Shown here piece by piece: positions 61,419-64,000 of a stretch of DNA of 64,000 bases. The stretch's first letter is position 1. Each line of letters starts with the position of its first letter. This DNA is from Candidatus Nanopelagicus limnes. GTDB taxonomy: Bacteria; Actinomycetota; Actinomycetes; Nanopelagicales; Nanopelagicaceae. A model generated the notes under the pieces. The model worked only from the letters and a program-made list of their open reading frames with translations, did not search any database and was not told the DNA's origin. The stretch is taken from positions 806,001 to 870,000 of the forward strand of contig NZ_CP016768.2 in assembly GCF_002287885.2 (NCBI RefSeq), given 5' to 3'. Position numbers and translations under genes: made by a program.

Positions 61419-64000
61419 TACTACCCACCATCGCACTTTGCTCTTTAAGCCATTTTTCATATAACTCATCAAGGCTCCAAGCAGCAGATGCTCTAATTGA
61501 TACTCCCCTTGCCCCAGTTCTTCTAACCACACCCTTTGCCACAATTAAATTGTTCCCCTTAATGATGTGGGCATAACTTTGTTGGGCATCTTCAAAAAAG
61601 CTTAGATCACTACAACCAAAGCCATCATCTAAGGTTAAAAACAAGACTCGTTTGCCACTTCTAATTGGCGGTGATTGCAGCGCCACCTTCACACCAACTA
61701 CTAATACCTCTTGATTTGATCTCACCTTTATTAGCTCACTTGATTTACAAACATTAAGTGCATCTAAAAAGGGTGCGTATTGTTTAAGTAGATGCTCAGT
61801 AATATCAATACCTAGGTTTTGTAATTCACTACCAATCTGCTCACTTTTTGTAATATCTGGAAGTCCTAAGCTATCTATCTCACCTGGGGATAAGGCAAGG
61901 GATAATTGACCACTTATAGCTTTGCCAGCATTTAATTGTTTTAACTCAGATAAATGAACATAGAGATCTCGCCGATTTAATTTGCTTCCCTTTTTAATTC
62001 CATGAAGTAAATCAAAGGCGCCGATCTCAACTAAAATTTGGGTAGTTGGCCAATGAGCACCTGATCGATAGGTGAAATCCGCTAGATCGGTATAGGGCCG
62101 GTTTTTGATAATTGATTTGATCTCAAGTACAGATATTCCTGCAATATCTGCCAGAGATACTCTGATTCCATAACCGCTAGCATTTGGCAGAGTTAATTTC
62201 TCACCACTACTTTTTGTATTTAGCGCGGTATAGAGGTACTTATCTTTTTCACTTACTACCTTCTCCACCCGATAAGTAGCATCTGATTTATTTATATCAA
62301 CTGGCAAGATTTTAATTCCCCACTGCCTTGCCTCATCAATTATTAATCGCTTTGGATACATCCCAGGTTCATGAGTTAAAACTGCAGCTAAAAATGCTGC
62401 GGTGTGATGAGTTTTTAAATAAGCAGATTGATAGGTAGTCATTGCAAAGGCGCAGGCGTGTGCTTTACAAAATCCAAAGGAGGCAAAATCTCGCAAGATC
62501 TGCCAGGTGTAATCAACAACTGATTTTGAGTAACCACGTTTTGCTGCTCTTTGATAAAACCAATCACAAACCTCTTGGGCCCCTTCTTTGCTTCCCATAT
62601 TTCGGCGCATCTGATCGGCGGCGCCAAAGGTTGCCCCAGTCATCTTGGAAATGATTTCAATTACCTGCTCATGAAAGACCACTACTCCTTTAGTTTGCTC
62701 AAGGATCGGTGCTAAATCATCATGAATTAAGTTCGCACTTACCGCGCCAGTTCTAGCATTTAAAAAGGGTGTGATCATCTCAGATTTAATTGGACCTGGC
62801 CGAAAGAGTGAGATGCCAATTACTAAATCATTAAATTGATCAGGAACTAACTTGCCAACTAACTCCCGCTGTCCTGGACTTTCCACCTGAAATAAACCTA
62901 AAGTTCTAGTTGATTTAATTAAATCAAAGGTTAGCTTGTCATCTAAGGCGATTTTATTTATATCTAAGCTCTCATCCTCACTCTGACTTATCTCTTTGAT
63001 TGTGTAAGCGATGGCAGATTGCATTCGAACCCCCAATACATCTAGCTTTAAAAAGCCAAGTGATTCCACATCATCCTTATCAAAGGAGAGCATTGGGTAA
63101 TTGCTTTGATTAATTGAAACGGGTGAAAAATCTAACAATCTGTTATCTGAGATCACTACCGCGCATGGATGCATCGATAGATGACGAGGCAGCTTATCTA
63201 GCCGCATTGCTAAGTTAATAGTTGCCTTAATTAATGGGGATGAAAGATCTAGCCTTCTTAACTCTGGTAATTGATTTATTGCATTGCCAATATTTCTAGC
63301 ACTGACATGTGGCATAGATTTTGCCAATAGATCAATCTGGGTTCGATCAGCCCCCAGAGCGTTTCCGGCATCTCTAATTGCATGGCGAGCGCGGTATCGC
63401 TCCACCATCGAAACTGTGGCGCACCGACTTTGATTATTAACCTTTGCCCAATCACTTTCGCCATATCTTTTAAAGATTAAGTCATAGATTTCATACCTTC
63501 GATCTGACTCCACATCAATATCAATATCAGGTAATTCATTTCGCTCTAGCGAACAAAACCGCTCCATCAGTAAGCCATTACTAATTGGATCAACCTCAGA
63601 GATACCAAGTAGGTGACAGGTAAGGGAACCGGCGGCGCTTCCCCTAGCTGCAACTCTGATGCCAAGTGATCTTGCTGAATCAACAATGCCAGCGACGGTT
63701 AGAAAGTAGGAGGTAAAACCTAATTGGCCAATTGTGTTTATCTCTTGTTCTAACCTGCTGGCTGCAACCTTCTTTAAATCATTTGGATAGTAGTAATCAA
63801 TCTTTGCTGCCGCCTTTTGTTCTAGTTGAGTCAATAACTGCGCCTGATTACTTGCGTTAAACAAGGTTGGCTCTGGCAGGTGCACGCCGCCAAGGCCTAT
63901 CTCACCTCGTGGCTTTAATTCACAGCTTTGCGCAATATCTAAGGTGGTTTTTATCAATTGATGACCACCGGAAAGTCCTGCCTGAATTGATATCTGATCA
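61411..64000 (-). CDS. DnaE-type DNA polymerase III alpha, possible error-prone DnaE2, 5' end missing
   Basis: The reading frame is open to the right edge, so the N-terminal PHP domain lies outside the window; a TTG at 63955-63957 is not the start. About 860 residues are seen. They include the catalytic region (GSAAGSLTCHLLGISEVDP, then PDIDIDVESDRR), HPCAVVISDN, the HEQVIEIISKMTG segment and a C-terminal OB-fold (LTLDDGFGCSDLSFF). The C terminus ends soon after the OB-fold as in DnaE2, the SOS-induced error-prone enzyme, but assignment between DnaE1 and DnaE2 is not certain. Confidence 0.85.
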   Translation of the reverse strand, partial: DQISIQAGLSGGHQLIKTTLDIAQSCELKPRGEIGLGGVHLPEPTLFNASNQAQLLTQLEQKAAAKIDYYYPNDLKKVAASRLEQEINTIGQLGFTSYFLTVAGIVDSARSLGIRVAARGSAAGSLTCHLLGISEVDPISNGLLMERFCSLERNELPDIDIDVESDRRYEIYDLIFKRYGESDWAKVNNQSRCATVSMVERYRARHAIRDAGNALGADRTQIDLLAKSMPHVSARNIGNAINQLPELRRLDLSSPLIKATINLAMRLDKLPRHLSMHPCAVVISDNRLLDFSPVSINQSNYPMLSFDKDDVESLGFLKLDVLGVRMQSAIAYTIKEISQSEDESLDINKIALDDKLTFDLIKSTRTLGLFQVESPGQRELVGKLVPDQFNDLVIGISLFRPGPIKSEMITPFLNARTGAVSANLIHDDLAPILEQTKGVVVFHEQVIEIISKMTGATFGAADQMRRNMGSKEGAQEVCDWFYQRAAKRGYSKSVVDYTWQILRDFASFGFCKAHACAFAMTTYQSAYLKTHHTAAFLAAVLTHEPGMYPKRLIIDEARQWGIKILPVDINKSDATYRVEKVVSEKDKYLYTALNTKSSGEKLTLPNASGYGIRVSLADIAGISVLEIKSIIKNRPYTDLADFTYRSGAHWPTTQILVEIGAFDLLHGIKKGSKLNRRDLYVHLSELKQLNAGKAISGQLSLALSPGEIDSLGLPDITKSEQIGSELQNLGIDITEHLLKQYAPFLDALNVCKSSELIKVRSNQEVLVVGVKVALQSPPIRSGKRVLFLTLDDGFGCSDLSFFEDAQQSYAHIIKGNNLIVAKGVVRRTGARGVSIRASAAWSLDELYEKWLKEQSAMVGSTN

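Noticed and set aside
63955-63957. TTG as the start of the DnaE-type gene
   Set aside because: The frame stays open to the window edge and the PHP domain is missing, so the true start lies outside.
1-64000. CRISPR arrays, tRNA and rRNA genes
   Set aside because: No regularly spaced repeats, no cloverleaf with TTCGA arm in a tRNA-length context, and no rRNA signatures were seen by eye; a covariance search was not possible.

Overview
The window reads as a compact, AT-rich chromosome segment of an actinobacterium, most likely a streamlined freshwater member of the Nanopelagicales (acI) type. This rests on gene content rather than any rRNA: an HrdB-type sigma factor with a Lys/Ala-rich tail, the order LysM protein-nrdR-nrdJ beside a divergent lexA under actinobacterial SOS boxes, DUF4192 and DUF7455 proteins, a SAM-IV riboswitch, and a heliorhodopsin. 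Intergenic gaps are short, GTG and TTG starts are common, and stop/start overlaps (TAATG, TGATG, GTGA) are frequent. No tRNA, rRNA, IS element, integrase or CRISPR array was found.

1-16,980, housekeeping. A type IIA topoisomerase B subunit (cut by the left edge), the primary sigma factor, a metX-metY pair under a SAM-IV riboswitch, alanine dehydrogenase, several small or secreted proteins of unknown role, a Nudix hydrolase, a DinG-type helicase, the B12-dependent ribonucleotide reductase with its repressor NrdR, and the lexA / LysM-protein divergon with two SOS boxes.

16,982-39,379, deoxysugar and sugar-acid catabolism. The minus strand (30,954 down to 16,982) encodes an ABC importer (ATPase, two permeases, binding protein) and an L-rhamnose route: mutarotase, isomerase, kinase and an aldolase-dehydrogenase fusion. 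Interleaved are a second kinase, a 2-hydroxyacid dehydrogenase, an SDR and a TIM-barrel epimerase. Its first gene is preceded by a leader that can form a pseudoknot plus a hairpin. The divergent plus-strand operon (31,203-39,379) holds another rhamnulokinase-like kinase, a class II aldolase, a HAD phosphatase, a fourth FGGY kinase, a UxaA-type sugar-acid dehydratase split over three genes, a glutamine amidotransferase-like protein and an EamA permease.

39,385-48,770, accessory island. A three-gene unit (small protein, membrane-anchored trypsin-like protease, DEDD exonuclease-TerB-BRCT protein) lies back to back with a GHKL ATPase and a Z1-type SF2 helicase. These are followed by a cytosine-5 methyltransferase, a divergent HNH nuclease and a protein with a HEPN-like RX4H motif. 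It looks like a restriction or defence locus, and its base usage appears more AT-rich than the flanks.

48,936-64,000, light and stress related plus mixed metabolism. DoxX-like protein, heliorhodopsin, a DUF4864 lipoprotein, an S51 peptidase, small membrane proteins, a proline-racemase-family enzyme, a class V aminotransferase, a PhoX-type phosphatase with an apparent ATT start, then a DUF2256-photolyase-TspO operon, and a DnaE-type polymerase cut by the right edge.
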